Shown: positions 63,077-64,000 of the stretch, piece by piece | Layout: every line of letters starts with the position of its first letter | Position numbering within the stretch: the first letter of the stretch is position 1 | Origin: MED-G116 sp038147495 | GTDB lineage: Bacteria > Pseudomonadota > Alphaproteobacteria > Puniceispirillales > Puniceispirillaceae | Length of the DNA: 64,000 bases | Reading direction: 5' to 3' | NCBI GenBank assembly: GCA_038147495.1 | Contig: JAYQTT010000003.1 | Coordinates: 197,211 to 261,210 of the forward strand | Notes under the pieces: generated by a model | What the model saw: the letters and a program-made list of their open reading frames with translations, nothing else | What the model was told of the DNA's origin: nothing | Databases searched by the model: none | Program-made: the position numbers and the translations under genes

Positions 63077-64000
63077 TTGAAATTGATGATGGCGGCACGC
63101 GAACATCTCACCTACAAGCAAGGCGCTGCCATCTTGCTTGTCGTCGGCATTTCTATTTTCGGCTTCTCGGACAATTTGACCATGCTCGTCTCCGATGATG
63201 TGGGCGTTGGCCAATTCCATTTCAGCCGGTCTCTTTTCGCCGTTTTCATGGTTGCGCTTCTTGGAAAGCTGCTTGGGCTTTCAATTATCCCAAAATTGTG
63301 AGCTTTGTTCTTGTCAGAACATTTTTCATGGTTGTCGCCATCTTCCTGTATTTCAGTGTCCTGCCGATGATACCAATCGCCGAGGCAGGTGCAGGATTAT
63401 TCACCTCGCCGATATTTGTTCTGCTGTTCTCGGTCATATTCCTGAAAGAACGTACTGGCTGGCGGCGGATTTCAGCCGTCATCACGGGAAGCTGCGGGGT
63501 GTTGTTGGTTCTGCGGCCGGGAGGCGAAGGCTTTCCCTCTCTCTCTCTATCATCTGCTACTGGTTCATCGGGTGCCTCCTATGCGTTGGGATCAATCATC
63601 ACCTTCAGATACCTCAGCGATGAGAGCCCGCTTGCCATCCTGATGAGCTTTATCGTCGCCATCGGCCTGTGCGGCGGCGTCTTCTGCCACGGATTAACGG
63701 TGTTTCCCGTCTCAGAAGAATTGATCACGCAGGCAACCCTTTCTGTACAAGGGCTGGCAAGCGGTTGATAGCCTGCCCTGGATTTGGATGGGGGTGATCG
63801 CGGCAGGGGCTTGTCTGGCACTTTCATCGATGACGCGAGCCTATCAAACCGCCCAGTAAACAAGCTATGCCGCGATCTATGAATATGCCTAATCTGATCT
63901 CTTGTCGGGATTTTCTAGCTGGGCGTTCTGGGGCGTGATCCCGGCATGCTGGAGCATCGCCGGAATAGGCTTGAGCAATACGTAACTGAACGGCTACATC
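63077..64000 (+). pseudogene. EamA/DMT-family transporter, frameshifted
   Basis: Fragment one (63077-63301) is ILLVVGISIFGFSDNLTMLV; fragment two (63298-63768), in another frame, has FFMVVAIFLYFSVLPMIPIA and LFTSPIFVLLFSVIFLKERT, the family's signature. Past 63768 the C-terminal half continues in broken frames (WMGVIAAGACLALSSMTRAY). It runs off the end of the window. Confidence 0.75.

Overview
The window looks like a marine alphaproteobacterium, most like the SAR116 (Puniceispirillum) clade. This is inferred from gene content, not from a database search. The markers are a green-tuned proteorhodopsin with a complete carotenoid-to-retinal pathway, a cupin-type DMSP lyase, glycine-betaine-type osmolyte transport, propionyl-CoA carboxylase, and a murA-hisD-infA-maf-yacG block of typical alphaproteobacterial order.

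Layout. 1-3905: a partial nitroreductase, a PLP aminotransferase, a HAD phosphatase and the two glyoxalases. 3921-11428, all on the minus strand: proteorhodopsin, then crtE, crtI, crtB, crtY, blh and idi2, which together make opsin and its retinal chromophore. 11947-13765: a split AraC-type regulator with an SDR-like gene. 14016-18486: acyltransferase, tag glycosylase, GMC oxidoreductase and M20 hydrolase. 18508-24753: propionyl-CoA carboxylase subunits, a photolyase/cryptochrome split into two genes in reversed domain order, and a threonine synthase-like enzyme. 25190-31009: betaine ABC transporter, D-cysteine desulfhydrase-like gene and its divergent LysR regulator. 31184-34535: sulfate activation (an N-terminally extended CysD, and a CysN-CysC fusion). 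34621-38680: heat-shock Hsp20, transporters, DMSP lyase and an XRE regulator. 38855-44691: LysR, a succinate dehydrogenase/fumarate reductase-like complex and a two-subunit class I fumarase/tartrate dehydratase, which form one dicarboxylate-oxidising module.

44806-52425 is a 7.6-kb integrative element bounded by two identical 87-bp copies that include a whole tRNA-Phe gene. It carries a tyrosine integrase, an SDR lacking the usual catalytic pair, three small proteins that look related to one another, a broken polymerase-like gene, a structured 105-bp inverted-repeat element and several degraded genes. The tRNA copy at 52346-52421 is probably the native one, because it follows yacG.

52568-59561 is the housekeeping block (yacG, RNase E/G, maf, infA, a phosphatase-like protein, UPF0262, hisD, DUF2948, murA). 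After it come a VTT membrane protein/flavoprotein disulfide reductase pair, tRNA-Thr, and a decayed tail (a dienelactone hydrolase-like and a DMT-transporter pseudogene) that runs off the window.

Several frameshifts occur in otherwise recognisable genes. Most cluster in the island and the right-hand tail, where decay is plausible, but a share could be sequencing or assembly error.
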